Of a DNA stretch of 24,545 nucleotides, positions 15,886-23,144 are shown piece by piece; the stretch's first letter is position 1; the number at the start of each line of letters is the position of its first letter. The stretch covers positions 1-24,545 of the forward strand of contig JAJZBP010000003.1 of the NCBI GenBank assembly GCA_021798855.1. The letters are read 5' to 3'. The position numbers were made by a program, and so were the translations under genes. Origin of the DNA: Bacillota bacterium. Lineage in GTDB: Bacteria; Bacillota; Sulfobacillia; JAJZIM01; JAJZBP01. Under the pieces are notes generated by a model. It had not been told where the DNA came from, did no database searches, and saw nothing but the letters and a program-made list of their open reading frames with translations.

Positions 15886-15914
15886 AGAATATGGTTAATG
15901 CCTTTATTTGTCAA
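15886..15914 (-). promoter_or_regulatory. Promoter of the methyltransferase operon
   Basis: On the minus strand TTGACA (15909-15914) is followed after exactly 17 bp by TATTCT (15886-15891). The predicted start near 15879 gives a 50-nt leader to the GTG at 15829. Confidence 0.65.
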
Positions 15915-15929
15915 TCAATTTGTGGAACC

Positions 15930-16127
15930 CATTCGTTCGGATCTCGCTTGACTTCGGTCCTTCACTTAAATTGCCGGCGAACTCCATAAGCTTTCAGGGC
16001 TGTTCTGACGCACTCCCACGCCTAAAGAATCCTGTCAGAAACCAAAATAGCGGTTTGAAGAAAAAGAACCCGTCCTGTAAGCTTAAGGTGATGCAAGCCA
16101 AAAACTTAAACAGGAGGGGCTATTTAG
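15930..16127 (+). mobile_element. Probable non-coding left end of an IS110-family element
   Basis: About 200 bp without a credible gene precede the truncated IS110 transposase start. IS110 elements carry a non-coding left end of this size that is transcribed as the bridge RNA. The exact end is not visible. The Shine-Dalgarno AGGAGG before the transposase ATG lies at its right border. Confidence 0.35.
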
Positions 16128-16300
16128 ATGGTAACAAAGAAGAACGGGAGACGCAAGTTGGAAGAAATCCGGGACGAGAAGTTGGAGTTTCTGGAGCAGT
16201 TTCAACTAATCGTCGGCGTCGACTTGGCCCAGGAGAAGCACTTTGGCCACATTCTGGGGGCCGAACGCGGACGGACGTTGGACACCTTTCCGTTAAGTTG
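16128..16300 (+). pseudogene. Truncated IS110-family transposase (N-terminal part)
   Basis: About 55 codons begin MVTKKNGRRKLEEIRDEKLE and reach QFQLIVGVDLAQEKHFGHIL, matching the N-terminal DEDD RuvC-like strand of IS110 transposases (VGxDxAKxxH), with the first catalytic Asp in GVDLA. Similarity ends after LDTFPLS, where unrelated sequence (starting near GTGGTAAGGTGGACAC) follows. The full protein would be about 400 aa, so most is missing. A good AGGAGG lies 8 nt before the ATG. Confidence 0.65.
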
Positions 16301-16408
16301 TGGTAAGGTGGACACGGGGTAACAGATTGGGAGGTGATGGGATAGACGAAACATGGTGAACCGCCTAAGATGGGGATTAGCAAAAACCAACCCAAAGGTG
16401 AGCTTATC

Positions 16409-16570
16409 ATGTATACCCATCCTACCGCAATGCGGTGCAGAAAACAAGCTGTTGCCTTGAACCCGTTGGAGATCCGTCGTCAATTGGACAACATCATAGC
16501 CCAAGGTCCGACAAAAGCATCTCCGGCCAAAGCTCCTGCGTTTGCACAGGAAGTGGTCTTGACCATGTGA
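16409..16570 (+). CDS. Small uncharacterised ORF between IS remnants
   Basis: A 53-aa frame begins MYTHPTAMRCRKQAVALNPL, with AAAGGTGAG six bases before the ATG. I recognise no family. It sits between the IS110 fragment and the 25-bp IS-end-like repeats, so it is probably part of a mobile element or a chimera made by its insertion. Confidence 0.3.
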   Translation: MYTHPTAMRCRKQAVALNPLEIRRQLDNIIAQGPTKASPAKAPAFAQEVVLTM

Positions 16571-16586
16571 AACTCGTCACGCTTAA

Positions 16587-16647
16587 GTTACTTTTTATTT
16601 TGAGTGAACACCCCTACCTTCGGTTACTTTTTGTTTTGAGTTGACAC
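16587..16647. repeat. Two 25-bp IS-terminus-like direct repeats
   Basis: GTTACTTTTTATTTTGAGTG (then AACAC, 16587-16611) and GTTACTTTTTGTTTTGAGTT (then GACAC, 16623-16647) differ at three positions and lie 36 bp apart. On the minus strand the outer copy reads TGTCAACTCAAAACAAAAAG, the form of IS21-family multiple terminal repeats. An istA remnant lies 220 bp to the right. Confidence 0.6.
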
Positions 16648-16866
16648 GCAGCGCCTTGGGTTGGCTACAGTTCCCTGGTTGCGTGTGCCCAGGCACCGGC
16701 CTTGTCCCGCTGGACCGGGGCCTTTTGACCATACACCGTTAAGCTTTGGCCGCGTCCGCGAGTTCTTTCAACCGTTGCAAACACCGTCTCAAACTTGGCG
16801 CCTTTTTCGCCGCCTCTTCCGGTTGCCGGCGATCCCGGATGAATTCGACCAGATGCGCCTCACAGC
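16648..16866. other. Remnant region between IS repeats and the istA fragment
   Basis: I see no intact gene here. On the minus strand a frame ends at 16739 with EAHLVEFIRDRRQPEEAAKK and then a Lys/Arg/Leu-rich tail, which looks protein-like but which I cannot place. It is probably decayed mobile DNA. Confidence 0.35.
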
Positions 16867-17110
16867 TTGGCCCAACCCGCCGCCCGCTTCGGCCTGATCC
16901 GTCCGCTGCCGGAAACCTTGGACGATACCGCCTTGGAATCGCTTTTCCCGGTAACGTTCGATGCAGTGATCGGCCTGCCCCTGACTTTTCCTTGGTTCAA
17001 CTGGAATTGCGGAAAAAGCATGTCACCATGCAAGTTCCTCTCCGGATCGAGTACACGAAGGATAATCCCAGGGGATACCAACACGCCCCGTTTTGCGCAC
17101 TCTATCGGCA
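16867..17110 (+). pseudogene. istA: IS21-family transposase IstA fragment, frameshifted
   Basis: Two pieces of IstA appear in different plus frames. RFGLIRPLPETLDDTALESL matches the hinge after the IstA helix-turn-helix (PLPEDLDDAALEALLFP in typical members). LELRKKHVTMQ and IEYTKDNPRGYQHAPFCALY match the following ELRRKGVTLQLLWxEY...PDGYxYSQFCxxY segment. The frameshift falls near 16950-17000. The helix-turn-helix and the DDE catalytic domain are missing, so only a core of about 80 codons is left. Confidence 0.7.
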
Positions 17111-17228
17111 ACGTTTCCGCACCCCGATGATGACCGCCGCCTCCAACATCTCCTTGTGAACCGGCCGTCCGGCCAACGCTTCGGCGCGGCCCTGATGCCC
17201 CAACGGACGCCGCCGGTTCAAATTGCTA

Positions 17229-20024
17229 TTATCCGAAAATAGGAACAACCTGTCCGCTATCAAAATTGTACAATCCCATTTTGGTGACCCCCGGCACGGA
17301 CCGGACTCGGTCAACAGGGAAAAAGGTGGTTACCGGCCCAGGATCTTCATCCACACGATGCCCACGATACATTAAGCCATCGCGAGGGCTGAAATAAACC
17401 GCTTCAATGACGAATTCTTCACCAACTCCATGCAACAAAATGCCTGTCTCCCCTGGAAGGATCACCTGCCGAGCCTCTTCAAACTGCCCGTCCACTCCTA
17501 AAGAAGCGGCGGCTTCATTCATCCTGGCTGTTTTGAGAAGCGATTCTTTAATCGGATTCGGGTACGATTGCGGCGGGGTTGGTGGCCATCGAGCAGCATC
17601 GGCCAGACCACGGATCATGGTCAAAGCAGATGTAATTTCTGCCGGTTGATACTCATAGGCCATCCCCTTTGTTCGAGTGCCACGTTGAGTTTCCTCGCCA
17701 TCTTCCAAGCTCAATTCCGTCGCTTCTCGCAAGGCCTGTTGCAGAAAATCGCAGGCCACTTCCAAACATTGGGCCAGCTTGCCCGGCTCCAATAACCTAC
17801 CGGTCAGTCGCAGGCTACCGTAAGTTTGGTCGAACAACGCCAGAAAGCGTGAACCGGCCGGAAATAACCCATCATCCCTCAGTTTCCCGCTTCCGCACGA
17901 TACCTCAACGCTCTCGGTGGGAACCTCCAACAAGAAGGCTTCGTAAATGGCTTCGGCTGCGCACGCCCCCGCCGGTCCCCCCTGGTTTAAAACCGGATGA
18001 AAAAGACAGACGCCGGTGGTAAAAAATGTCCGACGCAAACTGCTGCGCTGCCATTCCCGGCAGGGGTATTGATGCTGCTCCTTTGTGTTTCCACGGCGTT
18101 CCTCCCAGCCGCGCACCGCTTCTCTGACCTGCAATTCCGTTTCCAACACCACCAGGTCACCATGCATTTCAAAGGTGATGGGCCGCACCCCAAGGTTGGG
18201 ATAGATGTCCGGCGGTATGAAAAGGGGTTTTGTCGTGTAGTAGCGCGCAGGAGAAACCACAACTTTCCGTGTGGTCAGCAATACCTTGTCCACCCGATAA
18301 GGCCTGGCCATATAGTAGTAAATAGCCCCAGGATATGCCTCCCGCAGCAATTGGGCGTGGGTCAGGCTGCCCATGTGGGAACGTTCACTTCCCCCGGCTG
18401 TCCGGCACTCCACCTCAAAACCTGTTCCGGCATCCCTAAGGGGAAACTTATGCCAGGGATCGTCTCCCCCGTCGCTTTTTAAGCCCTGTAGATCTGCCGG
18501 GACTCGGCCTTGCCGTTCCAAACGGCAAAGTTCCCCAAACCCATTTGGCCATACAGCTTCTTCGGCAGGTGACGGCTCCCATTCCTCCCCCAGTTCCAAA
18601 GCATCCGCTTCCCCATCCGCTCCGGCCAAGCACATGGCATGAATGTACTGGATGCGCCGGTTTTCCAGGTAGACGGTGGAAGATGGCATAACTCGATTGA
18701 AAAGAAGTGATGGGTTTTGCAAAATAAATTGATCATACGAACCGCCGCCAACCACGACCATGAAAACTCCCGGACGGCGCCTCCCCACTCTTCCAAGACG
18801 CTGGTATAGGGTCGATACCGACCGGGGCACTCCAATCTGAATGCCTACGTCCAACTCGCCGATATCCAAGCCGAGCTCAAGGGCGCTGGTGCTGACAACT
18901 CCCCGTAATTGTCCCTCCTGCAACCAGGACTGAATTTGGGCCGCGTCGCCTTCTTCATAACCGGCCCGGTAGGGGAGCACGGGTGACGGCAGCCCCTCTT
19001 TGGTTATGTCAACTTCATCGTCGTCCGTGGCGGACAGGCTGTTTCGGGTGGCAATGACGGCCAATGACTCGACCTGACGCCGGCTTTCAACAAAAGAAAT
19101 GAAGCGATTTTCGGTTCGCGCAACCATGGCCGAAAATAAGTTTCCCAGGGCCGAGTGGATATCCTTGGTTTGCGGCGGTGAAACAAGGAGCACTTTCATC
19201 CCCTGGCGCGGCGAGGTATCTTTTTCGCTGCTTATAATTATCGGCTCTATGCCACAGAGCCGTTGGATGTGGGGGGCGGAATCCGCCATGGTCGCCGATG
19301 CGCAAAACCACTGCAACCGATGACCATTCCCCAAGTGGCCGACTGCATGTTGCAGACGGCGGAAGAGAAAGGCGGCGTTGGAACCGAACACTCCACTGTA
19401 ATTGTGAGCCTCATCCACGATAACCAGGCGCAAACCAGCCAAAAAGGAACGAACGTCCCGGTCCTCAAGGCGGCGAAGTAGCCACGCATGCAGTACGTCC
19501 GGCGTAAAAATGATTATCCTGGCCTGACGCAGCAATCTGGATCTTTCTTTCATGGTAACGCTTCCATCAATACGCCCAACCAAAACAGGCATGCCGAGGT
19601 TTTGGGTCGCTTGACGCCATCTTTCTTGTTGCTGGCGCCCCAACGCTTTTAAGGGATACAAGGCGGCAATACGAGTCCCCGGATCGCGAGCCAAAATTTC
19701 AACCGCCGTGGCTTGAAAAGCCAGCGTTTTTCCGGAAGCTGTGCCGGTGGTCAAACAAACATTTTCGCCCCGCAAAGAAGCCTGCAAGGCCTCGAACTGG
19801 TGCCGATATATCCCTCCCGGAGCCGCTTGCTGCAATAGTCTGGCCGTCGCCGGCGCCAAAGGGAGATCACGCCAAGTCATGAACTCCCCTTGCCGCTCTG
19901 AAATCTCTTCGGTATGGATGGTACCCCAGCCATCGGCTGCCAAAAGATCCTGTATGGTCGTACCAAGCACTGGCAACAACCCCTCATGCCCCTTAATCGT
20001 TAATTCCGAAGAATTTTTCGACAC
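17229..20024 (-). CDS. DEAH-box SF2 helicase (YprA/MrfA/Hrq1-like)
   Basis: This 931-aa superfamily 2 helicase has Q-motif-like YRHQFEALQAS, Walker A TTGTASGKT (92-100), ALYPLKALGRQQ (Ia), TPDVLHAWLL, DEAH in VIVDEAHNYSG (204-207), SAT (243-245) and the C-terminal lobe motifs VSTSALELGLDIGELD and YQRLGRVGRRRPG. This is closest in layout to YprA (MrfA)/Hrq1 DNA-repair helicases, but I see no clear four-Cys zinc cluster in the C-terminal half. The GTG start at 20024 has GGGGAGGAG upstream. It is divergent from a toxin-antitoxin pair, 95 bp away, inside the accessory island. A role in defence or repair is possible; the sequence alone does not decide. Confidence 0.85.
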   Translation of the reverse strand: MSKNSSELTIKGHEGLLPVLGTTIQDLLAADGWGTIHTEEISERQGEFMTWRDLPLAPATARLLQQAAPGGIYRHQFEALQASLRGENVCLTTGTASGKTLAFQATAVEILARDPGTRIAALYPLKALGRQQQERWRQATQNLGMPVLVGRIDGSVTMKERSRLLRQARIIIFTPDVLHAWLLRRLEDRDVRSFLAGLRLVIVDEAHNYSGVFGSNAAFLFRRLQHAVGHLGNGHRLQWFCASATMADSAPHIQRLCGIEPIIISSEKDTSPRQGMKVLLVSPPQTKDIHSALGNLFSAMVARTENRFISFVESRRQVESLAVIATRNSLSATDDDEVDITKEGLPSPVLPYRAGYEEGDAAQIQSWLQEGQLRGVVSTSALELGLDIGELDVGIQIGVPRSVSTLYQRLGRVGRRRPGVFMVVVGGGSYDQFILQNPSLLFNRVMPSSTVYLENRRIQYIHAMCLAGADGEADALELGEEWEPSPAEEAVWPNGFGELCRLERQGRVPADLQGLKSDGGDDPWHKFPLRDAGTGFEVECRTAGGSERSHMGSLTHAQLLREAYPGAIYYYMARPYRVDKVLLTTRKVVVSPARYYTTKPLFIPPDIYPNLGVRPITFEMHGDLVVLETELQVREAVRGWEERRGNTKEQHQYPCREWQRSSLRRTFFTTGVCLFHPVLNQGGPAGACAAEAIYEAFLLEVPTESVEVSCGSGKLRDDGLFPAGSRFLALFDQTYGSLRLTGRLLEPGKLAQCLEVACDFLQQALREATELSLEDGEETQRGTRTKGMAYEYQPAEITSALTMIRGLADAARWPPTPPQSYPNPIKESLLKTARMNEAAASLGVDGQFEEARQVILPGETGILLHGVGEEFVIEAVYFSPRDGLMYRGHRVDEDPGPVTTFFPVDRVRSVPGVTKMGLYNFDSGQVVPIFG

Positions 20025-20119
20025 AGGGGCAAAAACTCCTCCCCTGCTCCAATGTTATACAGGGAAGAGCTACCTGAATTATTTGTTTATGTTATCATAA
20101 AAGAACGGAGGGGATGGCA

Positions 20120-20374
20120 ATGGGAAAGGCGATTCGGATCGAGGACCGAAAACTGCTGCAGGCCCTGGAAGAAGGCGCCGATTATATTATCGCCGACAAA
20201 AAACACTTTGTGTTGGTTGAAATCACCGACGAGACTGATGAATTCTACAACGTGACGGATCCGGAAGAGGCCAAGGTGGTTCGCGAGGCTCTCCGAGACA
20301 ACAGTAACCGTTTGAGCGGGGAAGAAGCCAGGGCATACCTGGATGCCCGCCTGAAGGAATATGGCGTCAATTAA
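20120..20374 (+). CDS. Probable antitoxin of a type II toxin-antitoxin pair
   Basis: This small acidic protein (84 aa) begins MGKAIRIEDRKLLQALEEGA and ends LSGEEARAYLDARLKEYGVN, with an acidic middle (ITDETDEFYNVTDPEE). The ATG at 20120 is preferred over the one at 20114 because GGAGG (20107-20111) is 8 nt from it and abuts the other. It overlaps the toxin gene by 14 bp. I assign the antitoxin role from position, charge and size, not from a recognised DNA-binding fold. Confidence 0.6.
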   Translation: MGKAIRIEDRKLLQALEEGADYIIADKKHFVLVEITDETDEFYNVTDPEEAKVVREALRDNSNRLSGEEARAYLDARLKEYGVN

Positions 20375-20681
20375 GTGGACACAAGAAGCTCTTGACTCGC
20401 TTGCGCAACACGACGCTTGGCGGTTACGCCATGGATGGGATCCAAGCGCCCGCGAAATTTTCCAGGGGATCGAAATCTATTTCAACCGGCAGAATCCTGC
20501 ACATCCTCCACGGTATATTCCCGGTCACCCGGTCGGGGTGGATGGTGTCGGCGCCGATCTTCGAGTAATCACGATCAAGGTTCGGAGCAAATTGTTTCGG
20601 GTGTTTTTCCGTTACCTGACCGCTCGGCAGACTTTCGAGATCATACGGGTATTCCACCCCGGAGCCGCCCTGGACGCATAA
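20361..20681 (+). CDS. ParE/RelE-like toxin
   Basis: This 106-aa protein begins MASIKWTQEALDSLAQHDAW and ends with LFRVFFRYLTARQTFEIIRV then FHPGA. An N-terminal helix pair, a central basic strand (LRVITIKVRSK) and a final hydrophobic strand fit the ParE/RelE fold. The start overlaps the antitoxin, which implies coupled translation. ParE-type toxins act on gyrase and RelE-type on ribosome-bound mRNA; the sequence does not tell which. It converges on tpiA. Confidence 0.65.
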   Translation: MASIKWTQEALDSLAQHDAWRLRHGWDPSAREIFQGIEIYFNRQNPAHPPRYIPGHPVGVDGVGADLRVITIKVRSKLFRVFFRYLTARQTFEIIRVFHPGAALDA

Positions 20682-20694
20682 GGATGTTTCAACT

Positions 20695-20733
20695 CCACCC
20701 ACCCGAGGGCACCCAAGGGTGGTTGTTCGTTTT
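20695..20733 (+). terminator. Possible terminator after the toxin gene
   Basis: CCACCC (20695-20700) can pair with GGGTGG (20717-20722), followed by TTGTTCGTTTT. The loop is long and itself GC-rich, so this is tentative. It lies between the convergent toxin and tpiA genes. Confidence 0.35.
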
Positions 20734-20767
20734 GCCCAAGTCCCATCTATCAAGTAGCCAGGGCAAC

Positions 20768-21520
20768 CTATTTCCGCCGGTACATCCGCCCGAAATTACC
20801 CGCGTCCAATGATGCCCCGCCCACCAGGGCACCGTCCACGTCGCCTTCGGCCAAAAAGGTCTCAATGTTGTCCGGGGTCACGCTGCCGCCGTAGAGGATG
20901 CGGACCTCATCCGCCGCCTCCCGTCCCCAAAGCTGGACCAACTCCCCACGTAGGAAAGCGGCCATCCCTTGCGCATCCCCCGGTCCGGCGGCCAGGCCGC
21001 TGCCGATGGCCCAGACCGGCTCGTAGGCCAAGACTAGGCGGGCTGCTTCCGCAGCCGCGGCACCGGCCAAACCCGCCCGCAACTGGCCACCGACCACTCC
21101 CTGCGCCCGCCCAGCCTCCCGCTCCTCCTGGGTCTCCCCCACGCAGAGTACCGGCGCAAGGCCGGCCCCGAGGGCCGCCCCCACCTTGCGGTTGATCTCG
21201 GCATCCGTTTCTCGGAAGATGTGGCGGCGCTCCGAGTGGCCCAAAATGACGAAGGCGCATCCCAATTCCGCCAGCATCCCAGGACAAATTTCCCCAGTGA
21301 AGGCTCCCGCCCCCTCCCAGTGCATGTTCTGCGCCCCCCGAAAAAAGCCCGGTTGCCCCCGCAAGAGTTCCCCTACCCGCGCCAAGGCGGTAAAAGGTGG
21401 ACACAAGAGGACTTGGTCAGCCGGCTCCCCCAAGGCTACGAGACCCCGCGCCAAGGCTTCAGCCTCACCCACGGTCTTATGCATCTTCCAGTTGCCGGCG
21501 ATCAATCTGCTCCGCGCCAT
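20768..21520 (-). CDS. tpiA: Triosephosphate isomerase
   Basis: This 250-aa TIM-barrel enzyme interconverts dihydroxyacetone phosphate and glyceraldehyde 3-phosphate. It shows NWKMHK (catalytic Lys12), GHSERR (His95), PVLCVGE, the catalytic Glu in AYEPVWAIGSG, and the phosphate loop YGGSVTPDN plus DGALVGGASL. AAGGAGA lies 9 nt before the ATG. It is separated from pgk by an opposite-strand DUF202 gene and from gpmI by the 8-kb island, so the normal operon is doubly interrupted. Confidence 0.97.
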   Translation of the reverse strand: MARSRLIAGNWKMHKTVGEAEALARGLVALGEPADQVLLCPPFTALARVGELLRGQPGFFRGAQNMHWEGAGAFTGEICPGMLAELGCAFVILGHSERRHIFRETDAEINRKVGAALGAGLAPVLCVGETQEEREAGRAQGVVGGQLRAGLAGAAAAEAARLVLAYEPVWAIGSGLAAGPGDAQGMAAFLRGELVQLWGREAADEVRILYGGSVTPDNIETFLAEGDVDGALVGGASLDAGNFGRMYRRK

Positions 21521-21567
21521 TGCCTATGTCTCCTTTTGGGCATTACTATCTCAAAGAGGTGTGCAAC

Positions 21568-21951
21568 TTGCCAGAGGAGGAACCCCACCAACCGGATACC
21601 CGCTTTTTTCTGGCCGCGGAACGAACCTTCCTGTCCTGGACCAGGACCGGCGTCGCCGTAATCGCCATTGGCTTCGTCGTCGCCAAGTTCACCCTGTTCC
21701 TGGACGAGTTAGCCCAAGTCAAAGGCCTCCGGACGGTTCATCCGTCCACAGCGTCCATTTATTTGGGGGCGCTGATCACCTTCCTGGGCGGTGTCTTAAT
21801 CTTCCTGGCCGCCTTCAGGTTCCTCCGTCAGCGGCAGAACCTGGTGAACAAAAAGGCTTTCCACCCGTCCCCCACCTTGGATCTGGCACTGGCTGGGAGT
21901 CTGGTGTTGGTTGCCCTCCTGTTAATGGTCTACCTTCTCCGCAGCGTCTAA
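21568..21951 (+). CDS. DUF202 family membrane protein
   Basis: This protein of about 127 aa has the DUF202 signature DTRFFLAAERTFLSWTRTGV followed by three TM segments (GVAVIAIGFVVAKFTLF; SIYLGALITFLGGVLIFLAA; LALAGSLVLVALLLMVYLL). Its function is unknown; it is an inner-membrane protein. The TTG at 21568 is chosen because AAAGAGGTG lies 6-7 nt upstream; the ATG at 21526 has no Shine-Dalgarno and overlaps the tpiA ribosome-binding region on the other strand. The stop TAA overlaps the pgk stop TAG tail-to-tail by two bases. Any pgk-to-tpiA read-through would be antisense to it. Confidence 0.8.
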   Translation: MPEEEPHQPDTRFFLAAERTFLSWTRTGVAVIAIGFVVAKFTLFLDELAQVKGLRTVHPSTASIYLGALITFLGGVLIFLAAFRFLRQRQNLVNKKAFHPSPTLDLALAGSLVLVALLLMVYLLRSV

Positions 21952-23144
21952 GCTTCCGACGCCAAAGCCTCCACTCCCGGCAGCGTCCGTCCCTCCAAAA
22001 ACTCCAGGGAGGCTCCGCCGCCGGTGGAAAGGTGGCTCACCTGATCGGCGATGCCGGCCCGGACGCTGACGGCCATGGCGTCCCCGCCGCCGATCACGGT
22101 GAAGCGCCCCCCATCGGCGCCGCTGTCCTCCACGATCGTCCTGGCCAACATGATGCTGCCGCAGGCGAAGGCCGGCACCTCGTAAACCCCCACCGGGCCG
22201 TTCCAAAAGACGGTGCGGGCGTTTAGGATCCCCGGGCGGATCAGTTCCAGGGTTCGCGCCCCGATGTCCAAGGCCTGCCAGCCGGCGGGAATCCGGCCGA
22301 CGGGCACGGTGCGACAGGAGACTTTCTCCCGAATCTCCGGCGCGGCCACGGCATCCACGGGCAGGACCAGACGCACCCCCCGTGACCGAAGGTGAGCCAT
22401 GATCTCCCGGGCCTGGTCCAGTTTGTCCGTCTCCACCCGGGAACCGCCCATGTCTTTGCCCTGGGCTCGCAGGAAAGTATTGGCCAATCCTCCGCCCAGG
22501 ATCACCACGTCGGCCGGAAGATTGCGGATCATCCCCATCTTGTCGGCCACCTTGGCCCCGCCCAATACGGCGGTGAAGGGCCGCTCCAGCCCTTCCAGGA
22601 GACGTCCCAACGCATCCAACTCTTTGACCATGAGCAAACCGGCCGCCGACGGCAGATAGGCCGCGACCCCAACGGTGGAAGCGTGGGCACGGTGGGCGGT
22701 GCTGAAGGCGTCATTGACGTAAGCCTCGGCCCAGGCCGCGAGATCCCGGGCAAACTCCGGGTCGTTGGCCTCCTCCTCCGGATGGAAGCGGACGTTCTCC
22801 AAAAGGAGCACATCCCCCGGCCCCAGCGACCGGACCGCCGCTTCGGCGTCCGGCCCCAAACAATCATTGACTTTGGCCACCGGTCTCTCCAGGATCTGGG
22901 ACAGACGGCGCGCCACCGGGTCGAGGCGCAACCCCTCCACGACCTTCCCTTTGGGCCGCCCCAGGTGGGAAACCAGGATCAGGCTGGCCCGTCGGCTCAA
23001 CAGGTAGCGGAGGGTCGGTACGGTGGCCCGGATGCGGGTGTCGTCGCCGATGGCGCCCGCGTCGTCCAGGGGGACGTTGTAGTCGACGCGGACCAGAACG
23101 CGCCTGCCCTCGACGGGCAGGTCCTCGACGGTCTTGACCTTCAA
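21948..23144 (-). CDS. pgk: Phosphoglycerate kinase
   Basis: This 398-aa glycolytic kinase makes ATP from 1,3-bisphosphoglycerate. Motifs are VLVRVDYNVPL, DDTRIRATVPTL, SHLGRPKG, LLLENVRFHPEEE, YVNDAFSTAHRAHAST, VLGGAKVADK, LGGGLANTFL, FWNGPVGVYE and IGGGDAMA (usually GGGDS or GGGDT). The TTG at 23144 is preferred: GGGGGAG precedes it, it overlaps the gapA stop as TTGA, and the protein then starts MKVKTVEDLPVEG like the family. The longer frame is a gapA shadow. Confidence 0.97.
   Translation of the reverse strand: MKVKTVEDLPVEGRRVLVRVDYNVPLDDAGAIGDDTRIRATVPTLRYLLSRRASLILVSHLGRPKGKVVEGLRLDPVARRLSQILERPVAKVNDCLGPDAEAAVRSLGPGDVLLLENVRFHPEEEANDPEFARDLAAWAEAYVNDAFSTAHRAHASTVGVAAYLPSAAGLLMVKELDALGRLLEGLERPFTAVLGGAKVADKMGMIRNLPADVVILGGGLANTFLRAQGKDMGGSRVETDKLDQAREIMAHLRSRGVRLVLPVDAVAAPEIREKVSCRTVPVGRIPAGWQALDIGARTLELIRPGILNARTVFWNGPVGVYEVPAFACGSIMLARTIVEDSGADGGRFTVIGGGDAMAVSVRAGIADQVSHLSTGGGASLEFLEGRTLPGVEALASEA

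Noticed and set aside
21186..22226. A 346-aa plus-strand frame across tpiA, DUF202 and pgk
   Set aside because: It is a shadow frame overlapping three better-supported genes and has no family motif.
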